Source: Prochlorococcus sp. AG-436-E22 (GTDB lineage: Bacteria > Cyanobacteriota > Cyanobacteriia > PCC-6307 > Cyanobiaceae). From it: DNA of 64,000 bases. The notes below the pieces were generated by a model, which searched no databases, was not told where the DNA came from, and saw nothing but the letters and a program-made list of their open reading frames with translations. How positions within the stretch are numbered: position 1 is the stretch's first letter; each line of letters begins with the position of its first letter. A program made the position numbers and the translations under genes. Positions 43,496 to 54,365 of the stretch are shown here, piece after piece. The stretch spans positions 1 to 64,000 of the forward strand of contig QCPG01000002.1 in the NCBI GenBank assembly GCA_003212615.1, given 5' to 3'.

Positions 43496-43542
43496 AAGAA
43501 ATTTATGTATCTTTTTTAATCAAGAATTGCTAGTATTGTTAT

Positions 43543-43636
43543 GACTCGGCCTTTCGCGGTTTTAACGCCTAAACCTGGTCAGGACCGGAAGGTAGCAGCC
43601 ACAAGGGATGCTTGAGGCAGGCGAGATAACCGAGTC
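43543..43636 (+). ncRNA. ffs: signal recognition particle RNA (4.5S, small bacterial type)
   Basis: Conserved GGTCAGGACCGGAAGGTAGCAGCC apical domain; closing stem GACTCGG...CCGAGTC. Confidence 0.95.
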
Positions 43637-43655
43637 ACTCTATTTTACCTAATAG

Positions 43656-44771
43656 TTAGTCTATATCTTTCTTATTCTGTCTTAACTTCAAAAACTCTGG
43701 AATATTTGCTCCTAACTCTTTATTATTGGAATCATTATAAAAAGATTGATTAGATAATCTGTTTCTAATTCTTTGTTGCTTCAATGGTTGGTTTGTATCA
43801 AAACCAGTTGCAATGACAGTAACTTGTATCTCTCCTTCCATATCTTCGTTTACTGCTTGACCAACTATTATATTCGCATCCTGATCTACGACATCACTAA
43901 TAACTTCTCCAACTGAGTTGACATCATCAAGAGTCAAATCTCTCCCTCCAGTAATATTTACAAGGCAACCTTTTGCTCCATCAATTCTTCCTGCTTCTAG
44001 TAATGGACTATTGATGGCCGCTTGAGCAGCTTCTATCGCTCTAGATCTGCCAGATCCAATACCCACACCAAGAAGCGCTGTACCAGCTTCAGTCATGACT
44101 GATCGCACATCCGCAAAGTCAAGATTTACCTCGCCTGGGCGGGTAATTACTTCACTTATACCTTGAACCCCCATTCTTAAAACATCATCAGCATTCCTAA
44201 ACGCTTCTTGAATAGAGGCACCAGATGAAACTTCTTTTAACCGATCATTTGGTATGACAATAAGAGTATCAACATTTTCTGCCAACCTTGCAATTCCTTC
44301 TTCTGCTTGACGCATTCTCCTTTTCCCTTCGAAAGAAAAAGGTTTAGTTACTATTCCAATTGTTAATGCTCCGCTTTGCTTTGCTACTTCAGCAACAACT
44401 GGAGCTGCTCCTGTGCCAGTACCCCCACCCATTCCTGCTGCTATGAAAACTAAGTCGGATCCTTCTAGTGATTGTTGAAGCTCATCTCTAGATTCTTCTG
44501 CAGCCTTTTGACCGATACTTGGATTTCCTCCCGCTCCAAGCCCTCTTGTTAAATTCTGACCTAACTGGACCCTGCGTTCAGCAGAGGACTGCAGTAAGGC
44601 TTGCGCATCAGTATTAAGAACTCTGAATGACACGCCTTCAAGATCACTATCAATCATTCTGTTTACAGCGTTACTTCCACCACCTCCTACACCAATAACT
44701 TCTATTTTGGCGTTTTGGCTTGGAAGAATTTCTCTCGATTGATCAAAGTTTGGATTGTTACCGAAGCTCAT
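43656..44771 (-). CDS. ftsZ: cell division protein FtsZ
   Basis: [30 protein letters not shown] tubulin signature. Confidence 0.98.
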   Translation of the reverse strand: MSFGNNPNFDQSREILPSQNAKIEVIGVGGGGSNAVNRMIDSDLEGVSFRVLNTDAQALLQSSAERRVQLGQNLTRGLGAGGNPSIGQKAAEESRDELQQSLEGSDLVFIAAGMGGGTGTGAAPVVAEVAKQSGALTIGIVTKPFSFEGKRRMRQAEEGIARLAENVDTLIVIPNDRLKEVSSGASIQEAFRNADDVLRMGVQGISEVITRPGEVNLDFADVRSVMTEAGTALLGVGIGSGRSRAIEAAQAAINSPLLEAGRIDGAKGCLVNITGGRDLTLDDVNSVGEVISDVVDQDANIIVGQAVNEDMEGEIQVTVIATGFDTNQPLKQQRIRNRLSNQSFYNDSNNKELGANIPEFLKLRQNKKDID

Positions 44772-44951
44772 CTCTTAAATAGGGATCTAATACTAGTATT
44801 GGGTGCATTATGAACTTACTAAGCTCATCTGTAGGAGTTTGTTGAGGAAAATCCTTAAAATATTTAATTATTAAATATTTTGTTTTAAATGCTAAACCCA
44901 CATCAACACTACAATAATTAAAAAAAATTATTTAATATCAATTTTCAAATA

Positions 44952-45677
44952 TTAGGGTTTGAACACTTTTATTTTTGGTTTATTTGGATCAGTAAGATCA
45001 ATATTATCTATTTTTGTATGAAAATTATTTTTCTTAAATTCATTTTTTAGGTTATTTATTATTTGCAATTGATAGTTGATTAAATTTGGGTTAAATCCTA
45101 AGAATATTGTTTTTAAATCCTTTTCCTCAACTGTTAGAAACCCATTGGTTGAAAAATTTATTTTAACTATATCAAATTCATAATTCTCTTGGGCAATTAA
45201 AATTTCAGATAATATTTTTTTGAATTGTTCTTTCCAACCAAAAACTTGTATAGTTAATTGACTCAAATTTATATCTTCTGCATTTTGTTTATTGATAAAA
45301 ATTCCATCTTTATCAATAAAGCCTAAGATTTTTTCGTCATTAAATATTCTTTCACCATATGCTATAGGAGTTCTTGTTTTAACATGAACTTTCAAACCAA
45401 AAGGCAATATTTCTCTACTCACTGAAACATTCTTAAGCGATAAATTTTGTTTTAACTCTTTTTCTAAAAAATTAGTTTTAATAAAAATTAATCGGATTGG
45501 AAATTTTAAAGATGAATTTTTTACCAGGTCATTCTTCGAGAATAATTCACTCCCAGAAATTTTAATGTCCTGAATATTAACCTTTTTTAGGGTTTTTAAG
45601 CTTATTAAGCTTGTAGAAAATAGAAATAAAATTAGAAATACAAAGCGTCTAGGGTGAATTTCTTGTTGGTTTTTCAC
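44952..45677 (-). CDS. ftsQ: FtsQ/DivIB-type POTRA cell division protein
   Basis: Single N-terminal TM then POTRA-like VNIQDIKISGSELFSKNDLVKNSSL; genomic position upstream of ftsZ. Confidence 0.8.
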   Translation of the reverse strand: MKNQQEIHPRRFVFLILFLFSTSLISLKTLKKVNIQDIKISGSELFSKNDLVKNSSLKFPIRLIFIKTNFLEKELKQNLSLKNVSVSREILPFGLKVHVKTRTPIAYGERIFNDEKILGFIDKDGIFINKQNAEDINLSQLTIQVFGWKEQFKKILSEILIAQENYEFDIVKINFSTNGFLTVEEKDLKTIFLGFNPNLINYQLQIINNLKNEFKKNNFHTKIDNIDLTDPNKPKIKVFKP

Positions 45678-46084
45678 AAATCACATCGAGCCTTTTCCAT
45701 TAATTGGTCCATCCATTTTCTCGCCTGTTCTGCATCTGAAAATGGTACATCCATCTCTTTCCCATCACCTACTAATCTCAACCTGCACTTTCCTTGAGAT
45801 TCATTTGTTAGAGGAGCTTCTCCTGAAGTTAGAGCCATTAATTCAACTAATTCTAGTTTCTTGATTGTGAAACTATCTTTTTCTTCAAATATACCAGCTT
45901 CAAATGCGCTCCATCTTAATTCCCCATCTTTTAAGGACGCTGCACCTGAACTATCTAACTTACAAAGTTCAGAACCATTCGCCCAGCTCCTAAAAAGATT
46001 TTGCCTTCTTCTTTCTAACCATCCCAGAGCAGTTAATAAAACGAAGATAAATAGTAATGGTAACCAAAGAAGTCCATGCAACAT
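45674..46084 (-). CDS. conserved hypothetical membrane-anchored protein
   Basis: 136 aa; N-terminal TM GLLWLPLLFIFVLLTALGWLERRR; 4 bp overlap with ftsQ start. Confidence 0.7.
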   Translation of the reverse strand: MLHGLLWLPLLFIFVLLTALGWLERRRQNLFRSWANGSELCKLDSSGAASLKDGELRWSAFEAGIFEEKDSFTIKKLELVELMALTSGEAPLTNESQGKCRLRLVGDGKEMDVPFSDAEQARKWMDQLMEKARCDL

Positions 46085-46094
46085 TTGATTTGAA

Positions 46095-47162
46095 TTATAA
46101 ATCTAGAGATATATCTACTAGTTTAGCCACAAGTTCTTCAATATTTAAACCTGAAGCTTTCCAAAGCATTGGAAACATACTTTTTTTTGTAAAACCAGGA
46201 ATTGTATTTATTTCATTTAACAAGATTTTATTAGAAGATTTTTCTAAAAAGAAATCTATTCTTGCAAAACCAAAAATATTTAGTGCTCTACAACTTCGAA
46301 CAGCAATTTTTTTGATTTCTTCGGTAATTTTAGAATCTATTTCAGCTGGGATAGTTATCTGATTATTTAACTTGTATTTTGAATCATAATCATACCAATC
46401 ACTTTCGTACTTTACTTCGCCTATCTCAGAGGTTAAGAGTTTTGAATTTCCAATTATTCCGCATTCAATCTCTCTTACCTCTAAACCTTCCTCTATTAAA
46501 ATTCTTTGATCAATTATCCCAGCCTTTTCTAATGCTTGAAATATTTCTGATTCATTTGTGACTTTAGAAATACCAAGAGATGATCCAGAGTTAGATGGTT
46601 TAACAAAAACAGGAAAATTAAATTTTTTTAAAATCTCATCAATCAACTTATTTTTTACTTCTTTATCATTGAGATCTTTATTTTGAAAAACTAGATAATT
46701 AACTTGTGGAAGTTTAAAATTTGAGAAAATTGTTTTCATCATTATTTTATCCATTCCTAGAGCAGAGCCTATAATTCCACATCCGACTAAAGGTTTCTTA
46801 GTGAATTTCAGTAAGCCATGAATTGATCCGTCTTCACCATTAAATCCATGCAGAAGAGGAAACCAAACATCAACATTTTGAAAGTCTATTCCTTCTAGGA
46901 AGTTAATTTTTTCTTGATTAAAAATTCCTTGTTTTTTTGTTGTATTGTTTTCAATTTCACCAATTAGGATCTGCTCTGAGAGATCACTATCAAGCCAAAC
47001 TCCATATTTATTTATATAAAAGGCTCTAACAGTAAAGCGTTGTTTGTTTATTTTTGAATTAAAGGCTTGAAAAACTGTTTTTGCAGAGGATATCGATACT
47101 TCATGTTCATTAGAATCCCCACCAAATATTAACCCTACACATTTTTTATGTTTCCCAATCAT
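46095..47162 (-). CDS. ddl: D-alanine-D-alanine ligase
   Basis: VGLIFGGDSNEHEVSISSA, PLLHGFNGEDGSIHGLL, FVKPSNSGSSLGISKV, LNEINTIPGFTKKSMFP. Confidence 0.96.
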   Translation of the reverse strand: MIGKHKKCVGLIFGGDSNEHEVSISSAKTVFQAFNSKINKQRFTVRAFYINKYGVWLDSDLSEQILIGEIENNTTKKQGIFNQEKINFLEGIDFQNVDVWFPLLHGFNGEDGSIHGLLKFTKKPLVGCGIIGSALGMDKIMMKTIFSNFKLPQVNYLVFQNKDLNDKEVKNKLIDEILKKFNFPVFVKPSNSGSSLGISKVTNESEIFQALEKAGIIDQRILIEEGLEVREIECGIIGNSKLLTSEIGEVKYESDWYDYDSKYKLNNQITIPAEIDSKITEEIKKIAVRSCRALNIFGFARIDFFLEKSSNKILLNEINTIPGFTKKSMFPMLWKASGLNIEELVAKLVDISLDL

Positions 47163-47172
47163 TTAGTAAAAG

Positions 47173-48567
47173 TTATAAGCAAAGTTCGCCTGTTAAAGAA
47201 AAAGGTCTTGCTTCATTTATTCTGACATCTATCTCATCTCCCAATGAAAAATTAAATTTAATGTTTTTGGGAATCTCTACGAAAGTTAATCTATTAGTCC
47301 TAGTTCTACCCATGATTTGTGACGAATTTTTTGGATTTAAACCCTCAATTAAAACACTTTCAATATTATTCATGTATCTTTGATTTCTACTCCTAGCAGT
47401 TTTCTCGACCAAAGCATTAATTTCCTGCAATCTAGCTTTTTTTACTTCTTCAGGAAGTTGATTAGTCCAAACTGCTGCAGGCGTATTTGGCCTTGGAGAG
47501 TATGCTGCTGTATTTACTTGATCAAAGCCAATATCTGATATTAGCTTTAATGTATCTTGATATTGTTGTTCGGTTTCTCCTGGGAAAGCAACTATTGCGT
47601 CAGCTGTGATTGATGCATCTGGCATTAATGATCTTATATTCTCTATAATATTTTTATACTTTTTGATAGTATATCCTCTTGACATTTGTTTTAAGATTTC
47701 ATTATTTCCACTTTGGAAGGGAATATGGAAATGTTCACAGACTTTATCAAGTTCATAACAAGCTTGAATTAACCTTTTTGAAAAATATCTTGGATGACTC
47801 GTAGCAAATCTTATTCTATTAATCCCATTAACATCATGAATGTAATATAAAAGATCGGTTAGAGTATTTTCTTTTCTCCCCTCTTTTGAAGTTCCTGGCA
47901 GATCTCTACCATAAGCATCAATATTCTGACCCAAAAGAGTAATTTCTTTAAAATTATCATCAGCTAATTTTTGTATCTCACTTTTTATCGCATTTGGATA
48001 TCTTGATTGCTCTTTTCCTCTGACAGAGGGAACTACACAATATGAACATCTTTCATTACATCCATAAATGATATTAACCCAGCCACAAATAGAGCTTTCT
48101 CTTCTAGCACTTGTTATGTCTTCAGAAATGAAGATTTCTTCTGTGGCAGCAACTTGATTTCCTAAATCAACTTTCTCCAGAAGATTCTCAAGGTTGTTCA
48201 CGTGTTGAGGCCCCATTACTAGATCGAGTTCTGGGACTCTTCTTAGTAAGGACTCCCCCTCCTGCTGAGCAAGGCAACCTGCAACAACAAGTTTTAGGCT
48301 AGGTGTTTTGTGCTTTCTTTTTGCTTGTCTTCCTAGAAAACTATAAACTTTTTGCTCCGCATTATCTCTGATAGTGCATGTATTGTACAAGACCAAATCG
48401 GCATTTAATTCATTATCTGCTCTGGTATATCCCATTTTCTCTAATGTCCCTGCCATTCTCTCAGAATCAGCCTTGTTCATTTGGCATCCAAATGTAGTTA
48501 TCCAATAACTGCCAGTAGTTGAATTTTTTTGAAATTTTTTTGCGTCTGGTTTTGTTTTTGTTAGCAC
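47173..48567 (-). CDS. miaB: tRNA-2-methylthio-N6-dimethylallyladenosine synthase
   Basis: [40 protein letters not shown]-terminus. Confidence 0.96.
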   Translation of the reverse strand: MLTKTKPDAKKFQKNSTTGSYWITTFGCQMNKADSERMAGTLEKMGYTRADNELNADLVLYNTCTIRDNAEQKVYSFLGRQAKRKHKTPSLKLVVAGCLAQQEGESLLRRVPELDLVMGPQHVNNLENLLEKVDLGNQVAATEEIFISEDITSARRESSICGWVNIIYGCNERCSYCVVPSVRGKEQSRYPNAIKSEIQKLADDNFKEITLLGQNIDAYGRDLPGTSKEGRKENTLTDLLYYIHDVNGINRIRFATSHPRYFSKRLIQACYELDKVCEHFHIPFQSGNNEILKQMSRGYTIKKYKNIIENIRSLMPDASITADAIVAFPGETEQQYQDTLKLISDIGFDQVNTAAYSPRPNTPAAVWTNQLPEEVKKARLQEINALVEKTARSRNQRYMNNIESVLIEGLNPKNSSQIMGRTRTNRLTFVEIPKNIKFNFSLGDEIDVRINEARPFSLTGELCL

Positions 48568-48638
48568 TTTGCTAGGAATTTTTTATGATTCTTAATTCAA
48601 AATTACAAGTTAAATAATTTTGCTGCAATTTTTTTGAG

Positions 48639-48712
48639 GGCGAGCGAGGGGATTCGAACCCCCGAATAGCGGCGCCACAAGCCGCTGCCTTAACCACTTG
48701 GCGACGCCCGCC
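48639..48712 (-). tRNA. tRNA-His (anticodon GTG)
   Basis: Reverse complement GGCGGGCGTCGCCAAGTGGTTAAGGCAGCGGCTTGTGGCGCCGCTATTCGGGGGTTCGAATCCCCTCGCTCGCC; loop TTGTGGC; encoded G-1 opposite C73. Confidence 0.95.
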
Positions 48713-48842
48713 TCACATTTATAAATTTAACAACTCACGGGTAATTTTTCATAGTTATTTTTATCATTTATCGAAATTTGAATTATTTTTTTTTATTCAG
48801 TAAAGTTTTCTTATGATTTAAAATAGAAGAAAATGAAAAAAT

Positions 48843-50078
48843 TTGAGTAATTCCGGCACCGCTGAGGTTCTTATTCCCAGAAGCCTTTGTTTAATCGAAG
48901 ATTTTGATAACCTCAATATTGATGTGGAGGAATTTTGTTCAGTTTCTATCATTTGGGAGAATGGTTTTGTTTCAGAATTAAAGCCTTTAAAAAATAAAGA
49001 TAACAAACCCAAAAATATTCTATTCCCAAGATTTGTTGAGACGCATTCACATTTTGATAAATCTTTTACATGGGCAGATTTCCCTAATCTGGAATCAAAC
49101 TATGGAGGAGCATTATCAGTAAATCTCGAAGAACATAAAGCTAGAACTACAGATAAGATTCTAGAGAGAGTTGAGAAATCATTAAAACTTGCTATAAAAA
49201 ATGGATACAGAGCTATTAGAAGTCATATTGATACATACAAAAGTCAATCAATTAATATTTGGACTGAACTTTTCAAATTACAAAAAAAATTTTCATCTGA
49301 GTTAACTTTACAATTCGTTGCTCTAGCTCCATTGGAATTTTGGGATACTTCTAATGGAGAAGAGTTGGCAAAAATATTTTCCTCTTATGGAGGCATTTTA
49401 GGAGGTGTTATTGTTCCCCCTTTTAATAAAAAAGATACAAGCAGATTTCTCGCAAAGATGCTTCTTCTCGCGAGTAAATATAAATTAGAAATAGATTTGC
49501 ATATAGATGAATCGATCATTGAGCCTGGAGCGGGAATAAAAGTTTTATTGGAGACAATCGAAAATTTAAAGATTAATAGTATTCCAATTACTTGTAGTCA
49601 TTTGAGTAGTCTTATTTCTCTAAGTCATAGAGAGATTTTAAATTTAGGACAAAAAATGGCTGAGAAAAATATTAAAGTTATTGCTTTACCTCTAACAAAT
49701 TTTTGGCTGCTCAATCGAAGTAATAAAACTACCTCATTAAAAAGACCAGTTGCGCCAATAAAGCAATTACAAATAGCACATGTGGATGTATCTCTAGGTA
49801 GTGATAACGTTCAAGATCCCTGGTACCCATTTGGTAATTTTGATCCTTTTTATATGTTGTCTTGCTCGATACCTATGCTTCAACTAAATCCGTGGGAGAG
49901 AATGACTCTATCTTCTATTTTTTTAGCTCCAAGCAGATTATTAAACTTAAAATGGGATGGTTTAATTAAAAAGGGTTGCCCTGCTGACTTTGTAATTTTA
50001 GATGCACAAAGATGGGCAGATGTTTTTTCGAGTACCTTAAAGAGAAAAGTGTTTATAAAAGGCGATTTATATTGCTAA
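48843..50078 (+). CDS. amidohydrolase, cytosine deaminase (CodA)-like
   Basis: Metal-binding FVETHSHFDKSFTWAD, HIDTYKS, ITCSHLSSL, LGSDNVQDPWYPFGNFDPF; TTG start. Confidence 0.85.
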   Translation: MSNSGTAEVLIPRSLCLIEDFDNLNIDVEEFCSVSIIWENGFVSELKPLKNKDNKPKNILFPRFVETHSHFDKSFTWADFPNLESNYGGALSVNLEEHKARTTDKILERVEKSLKLAIKNGYRAIRSHIDTYKSQSINIWTELFKLQKKFSSELTLQFVALAPLEFWDTSNGEELAKIFSSYGGILGGVIVPPFNKKDTSRFLAKMLLLASKYKLEIDLHIDESIIEPGAGIKVLLETIENLKINSIPITCSHLSSLISLSHREILNLGQKMAEKNIKVIALPLTNFWLLNRSNKTTSLKRPVAPIKQLQIAHVDVSLGSDNVQDPWYPFGNFDPFYMLSCSIPMLQLNPWERMTLSSIFLAPSRLLNLKWDGLIKKGCPADFVILDAQRWADVFSSTLKRKVFIKGDLYC

Positions 50079-50117
50079 TCGGCTAATTTATATACAAAAC
50101 AAAAAAAATTTTATTTA

Positions 50118-51473
50118 ATGACATCAAATAGTCTTAAATTTATAGATAAATTTAGAGAAGTCAAAAACTTAGAGATTATTGAAAGCCAGTCTGAGATAAA
50201 AAGACTTTCAAAAGATTTTTATAACTACTCTCCTATCCTTACTGAAAAATTAGACGAATGTATTGCTGATTTGGTGGTAAGACCTTGTGATCACAAAGCG
50301 GTAAAGGAAGTAGCAGAAATTTGTTGGGAATTTTCTATCCCACTTACTTTAAGGGGTTCAGGTACAGGTAATTATGGACAAGCTGTCCCATTGTTTAAAG
50401 GAGTTGTAATGCAGATGAGTCACTTTAATAAGTTAGAAGAATTTGATCCAGATACAGGTTTTGTAAAAGTACAGTCTGGCTGTGTCATGGGAGATTTGAA
50501 TAAACAATTAGATAAATATGGGAGGGAATTGAGGTTACTGCCTAGTACTTGGAAAACTGCAACAATTGGGGGTTTTATTGCAGGTGGATCAGGAGGTATT
50601 GGGTCCATTAGGTGGGGATTTTTAAGAGATCCAGGAAATCTTATTGGTTTAGAGGCAGTGACGATGAATGAAAAACCTGCATTATTAAAATTTGATGCTG
50701 AAGAATCGGAACCTCTAAATCATGCTTATGGAACTAATGGAATAATTACTTCTTTATTAATTTCTACTGATATCAAACGTAAGTGGTATTCAATAGTTAT
50801 CGACTGTATTGAATTTGAAAAAACAATAGAAATCTTAAAAACTCTTACGAGCGCAGCAATTGATCTGAAACTAGGAGCAATTCTTGAAGACGAAATTGTA
50901 GACCAAATGCCAAAATGGTTTAAAAGTAATTCTAGAAGTCACAAGATATTAATTCAATCTACTCTTGGAGGAACAAAAACCATCGAGCTAATTTGTAAAA
51001 AATTCAAAGTTGAATCTACCCTTCTTGGGGAAGAAGAAAAACTCGTCAATGGAATTTCTGAAGTCGTATGGAATCATACAACTCTTCATATGAGGTCTAG
51101 GGATAAAAATTGGACGTATTTACAGATGCTTTTGCCACTTAATAATGAATTAGAATTGATTAATTTTTTGAGAAAAAAATGGGGTAAAAAAGTTCTTTGG
51201 CATTTAGAGGCAGTTTCTCAACAAGGATCACCGCGATTAGCAGCTTTGCCTGTATTAAAGTGGAATGGGATAGATGAATTAAATGAAATAATGGAAGATT
51301 GTAAGAAACTTGGGGCGTTTATTTTTAATCCCCATGTTTTAAGTGTCGAAGGCGGAGGCCTAGGAGTGGTGGATGCAGATCAAGTAAAAGCGAAATTAAA
51401 ATTTGATCCTAAAGGGCTATTAAATCCAGGAAAATTGGAAGGTTGGGAAGTAAAGGAACAATTTAATATTTAA
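50118..51473 (+). CDS. FAD-binding oxidoreductase (GlcD-like)
   Basis: VVRPCDHKAVKEVAEICWEFSIPLTLRGSGTGNYGQAVPL...GGFIAGGSGGIGSIRWG. Confidence 0.88.
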   Translation: MTSNSLKFIDKFREVKNLEIIESQSEIKRLSKDFYNYSPILTEKLDECIADLVVRPCDHKAVKEVAEICWEFSIPLTLRGSGTGNYGQAVPLFKGVVMQMSHFNKLEEFDPDTGFVKVQSGCVMGDLNKQLDKYGRELRLLPSTWKTATIGGFIAGGSGGIGSIRWGFLRDPGNLIGLEAVTMNEKPALLKFDAEESEPLNHAYGTNGIITSLLISTDIKRKWYSIVIDCIEFEKTIEILKTLTSAAIDLKLGAILEDEIVDQMPKWFKSNSRSHKILIQSTLGGTKTIELICKKFKVESTLLGEEEKLVNGISEVVWNHTTLHMRSRDKNWTYLQMLLPLNNELELINFLRKKWGKKVLWHLEAVSQQGSPRLAALPVLKWNGIDELNEIMEDCKKLGAFIFNPHVLSVEGGGLGVVDADQVKAKLKFDPKGLLNPGKLEGWEVKEQFNI

Positions 51474-52702
51474 CATTTCTGTTTATTTGCAAATTTAATA
51501 AATTCAGCAACTAAAAAAATAGAACCTGTTAGAACAGGATGATTAGGTGGCCACTCTTCTAGGGAAAATAAATACTCAATTGCAAGTTCAAATGTTTTAA
51601 ATTCAATTATTTTTTGAAAGTTAATTTCTTTAACCTGAGAGAGCTCGTTTAATTGCCAACTAGGTTGGTTTGGAACTGGCACAAGCAATAAGTGATCATT
51701 TTTCTTTAGAAGTGTTTTTAATATTGCGTAAATATCTTTTTGTCTTTGGACACCTAAAATCCAATAAATTCCTTTATCTTCATTCTCCCAATTGCTTCGC
51801 TCATTAGAGAGTGCTTTTGCAGCAGGATAATTATGCGCACAATCTACAAGAATTTCTTTGTTGAAATAATTTATTATTTCTAGCCTTCCTTTCCAAGCTG
51901 TCTTTTTAAGACCTTCAGATATGTGTTTTTCTTTAATATTAAATCCCAAATTATTAAGCGCTTCAATTGCTCCAACAGCTACTGAAGCATTTTGCTTTTG
52001 GAAAATTCCTCTTAATCCAAGCTCATAGCTGTTTGCAATTGAATCTTTCCAGATAATTTCTGCTCCAACCTCTTTAACTTTTTTGGTTATTAAATTTTTA
52101 ACTTGACTATTTTGGTTGGATGAGATGACAATTGAGTTTTGTTCAATAACTGCTAATTTTTCTTTGGCAATTTTTTCAATCGTATCTCCAAGAAATTCTT
52201 TATGGTCTAAGCCAATATTCCCAATAGCAATTATTGGTCTAGATTTATGAGCTGTTGTCGCGTCTAATCGTCCCCCTAAGCCAGCTTCAAGAATGAGCAA
52301 TTCAACTTTTTTATGGTCAAAAAAATTTAGTGCGCAGCAAATGATTTTTTCAAAAGGAGTTAACTCAAATGTTGAAAAATTTTTTTCTATTAATCTATAT
52401 ATTTTTTCAAAATCAGTCTTGTTAATATTTTTTTTATTAACTCTAATCCTCTCGCATACGTCAAAAAGATGAGGAGATGTCGTTATACCAAAATTCTTTT
52501 TAGCTTCAAAAAGTATACTTTCTAAATATGCCGCGATTGATCCTTTCCCATTGGTTCCAATAATTTGTATCGCAGGGATATTCTTGCAAGGATTACCAAG
52601 TTCTTTAAGTGCTTTTTTAATCCTTGATAAACCTAGCTTGATATTATCCCTTTCATATTTAGGTGATAATAATTCAAGAATCTTTAAATTTGCATTTTTC
52701 AA
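51470..52702 (-). CDS. folC: folylpolyglutamate/dihydrofolate synthase
   Basis: IQIIGTNGKGSIAAYLESIL, TSPHLFDVCERIRVN, EAGLGGRLDATTAH. Confidence 0.95.
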   Translation of the reverse strand: MKNANLKILELLSPKYERDNIKLGLSRIKKALKELGNPCKNIPAIQIIGTNGKGSIAAYLESILFEAKKNFGITTSPHLFDVCERIRVNKKNINKTDFEKIYRLIEKNFSTFELTPFEKIICCALNFFDHKKVELLILEAGLGGRLDATTAHKSRPIIAIGNIGLDHKEFLGDTIEKIAKEKLAVIEQNSIVISSNQNSQVKNLITKKVKEVGAEIIWKDSIANSYELGLRGIFQKQNASVAVGAIEALNNLGFNIKEKHISEGLKKTAWKGRLEIINYFNKEILVDCAHNYPAAKALSNERSNWENEDKGIYWILGVQRQKDIYAILKTLLKKNDHLLLVPVPNQPSWQLNELSQVKEINFQKIIEFKTFELAIEYLFSLEEWPPNHPVLTGSIFLVAEFIKFANKQKC

Positions 52703-52713
52703 AATTTAAATTG

Positions 52714-53889
52714 CTATAAATCTTCAAAAATTGAATTTAGCTTATCCAAAAGAATATTAATTTCTCTTCGAGATATAACTAATGGTGGGACAATCCTTAC
52801 AACGTTTCCTCCTGCAGGAACTACCAGTAATCCTTTCTCAAAAGCTTTTAATGTAATTTTTTTTGCATCAGCATAATCATCATTGATCACCAGACCTTGT
52901 ATTAAACCTAGACCTCTTTTCCCGCTAATAATATTTGGAAATTTTTTTGACAATTCTTCAAAACCAGCACTTAATTGTTTCCCTCTTAGATAAACATTAT
53001 TGATAAGATTTCTCCTATTTATTTCTTCTAATACAGTTAGCGCAGCTTTACAGGCGAAAGGGTTCCCTCCAAAAGTGCTTGCATGATCTCCTGGAGAAAA
53101 AATGTTGGCTTTTTCTTTTACCAATAATGCTCCAATTGCATGACCTCCGCCTAACCCTTTTGCAAGGGTGAATCCATCAGGTTCAATTTCTAAATTCTCA
53201 TAACCCCACATTTTTCCAGTTCGACCTACTCCACTTTGGACCTCATCTAAAATGAGAAGAGAATGATATTTATCACATATATCTCGCAGGTTTTTAAAAA
53301 ATATTTTACTTCCAGGAATTACGCCACCTTCTCCTTGTATTGGTTCAACTAAAATGCCGGAAATTTTTTGATCATTATTTTCACACTCTTCAAATAATTT
53401 TTTTACCGAATCAAAATTGTTAAATTTAAAAAATTTGAACCCTTGAATCATTGGTTCGAAACCTTTTTGATATTTGGGCTGTCCAGTAGCACTCAAGGCT
53501 GCCAGCGTCCTTCCATGAAAGCTGGATTCTGCTGCGAGAATAATTGATTCTTTACCTTTATTTGTTGTATTCCCATATTTTTTAATTAATTTAATTGCTG
53601 ATTCATTTGCTTCCGCACCACTGTTGCAGAAGAAGACGCTTTCGGCACAACTCATATTTGTTAAAGTTCTGCTTAATTGTTCTTGTTCTTCAATGTTGTA
53701 GAGATTGGAAATGTGCTGAATCTTTTTTAGTTGAGTTGATAGCCTTCTTCTTAAAACTCTATCGCTATGTCCAAGACTACAAGTTGCTATACCAGCGACT
53801 GCATCAAGATACTTTTTGCCTGTTTTGTCCCATAGCCAACAACCTTTCCCTTTTTTGAAAGATATATCGAATCGACTATAGGTATTCAT
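52714..53889 (-). CDS. argD: acetylornithine aminotransferase
   Basis: Class III aminotransferase motifs (DEVQSGVGRTGKMWGYE, FTLAKGLGGGHAIGA); start set to MNTYSRFD because the tracked upstream 27 residues read through tRNA-Leu. Confidence 0.95.
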   Translation of the reverse strand: MNTYSRFDISFKKGKGCWLWDKTGKKYLDAVAGIATCSLGHSDRVLRRRLSTQLKKIQHISNLYNIEEQEQLSRTLTNMSCAESVFFCNSGAEANESAIKLIKKYGNTTNKGKESIILAAESSFHGRTLAALSATGQPKYQKGFEPMIQGFKFFKFNNFDSVKKLFEECENNDQKISGILVEPIQGEGGVIPGSKIFFKNLRDICDKYHSLLILDEVQSGVGRTGKMWGYENLEIEPDGFTLAKGLGGGHAIGALLVKEKANIFSPGDHASTFGGNPFACKAALTVLEEINRRNLINNVYLRGKQLSAGFEELSKKFPNIISGKRGLGLIQGLVINDDYADAKKITLKAFEKGLLVVPAGGNVVRIVPPLVISRREINILLDKLNSIFEDL

Positions 53890-53894
53890 CAAAG

Positions 53895-53976
53895 TGGGAG
53901 CGGTCGGACTTGAACCGACATACCCGAAGGTGCCGCATTTTGAGTGCGGTGCGTCTACCAATTCCACCACGCTCCC
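53895..53976 (-). tRNA. tRNA-Leu (anticodon CAA)
   Basis: Reverse complement GGGAGCGTGGTGGAATTGGTAGACGCACCGCACTCAAAATGCGGCACCTTCGGGTATGTCGGTTCAAGTCCGACCGCTCCCA; long variable arm; loop CTCAAAA. Confidence 0.95.
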
Positions 53977-54257
53977 AAGGCTTTTGAAAAAATTAACCTT
54001 TTTATTATAACAAAAATCATTTTATTGACTATTGTTTTGGTCAAGGAACAGTGATGAAGATAACGTTTGTTAATACTTAATCTTTTCGATAAAAACATAG
54101 AATTATATTTATTGAATTTGCTGGCAATAAATAAGATAAAAATGCATTATTTAACATTTATGATGCAATTATGTAGCAATAATCTCAAAAAGAACCTATT
54201 TTCGAGAAAGTGGCTTCATAATCAGTAATATTGTGTTATATTAAAAGAAAAAATTAA

Positions 54258-54365
54258 ATGACTAAAATTAAAGTAAAAAATTTATCTTTACAATTTGTTC
54301 CCTACCTTTTCTTTGCAGTGACTATATTGACAGCATTTGGATCTAATAATGGAACATGGGCATGA
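54258..54365 (+). CDS. candidate small membrane protein (35 aa)
   Basis: ATG...TGA translating to MTKIKVKNLSLQFVPYLFFAVTILTAFGSNNGTWA; not in the supplied ORF track because of its length. Confidence 0.5.
   Translation: MTKIKVKNLSLQFVPYLFFAVTILTAFGSNNGTWA

Noticed and set aside
48843-51473. CodA-like amidohydrolase plus FAD oxidoreductase as a novel catabolic pathway
   Set aside because: The adjacent same-strand genes suggest co-transcription only; substrates cannot be inferred from sequence and both are common families.
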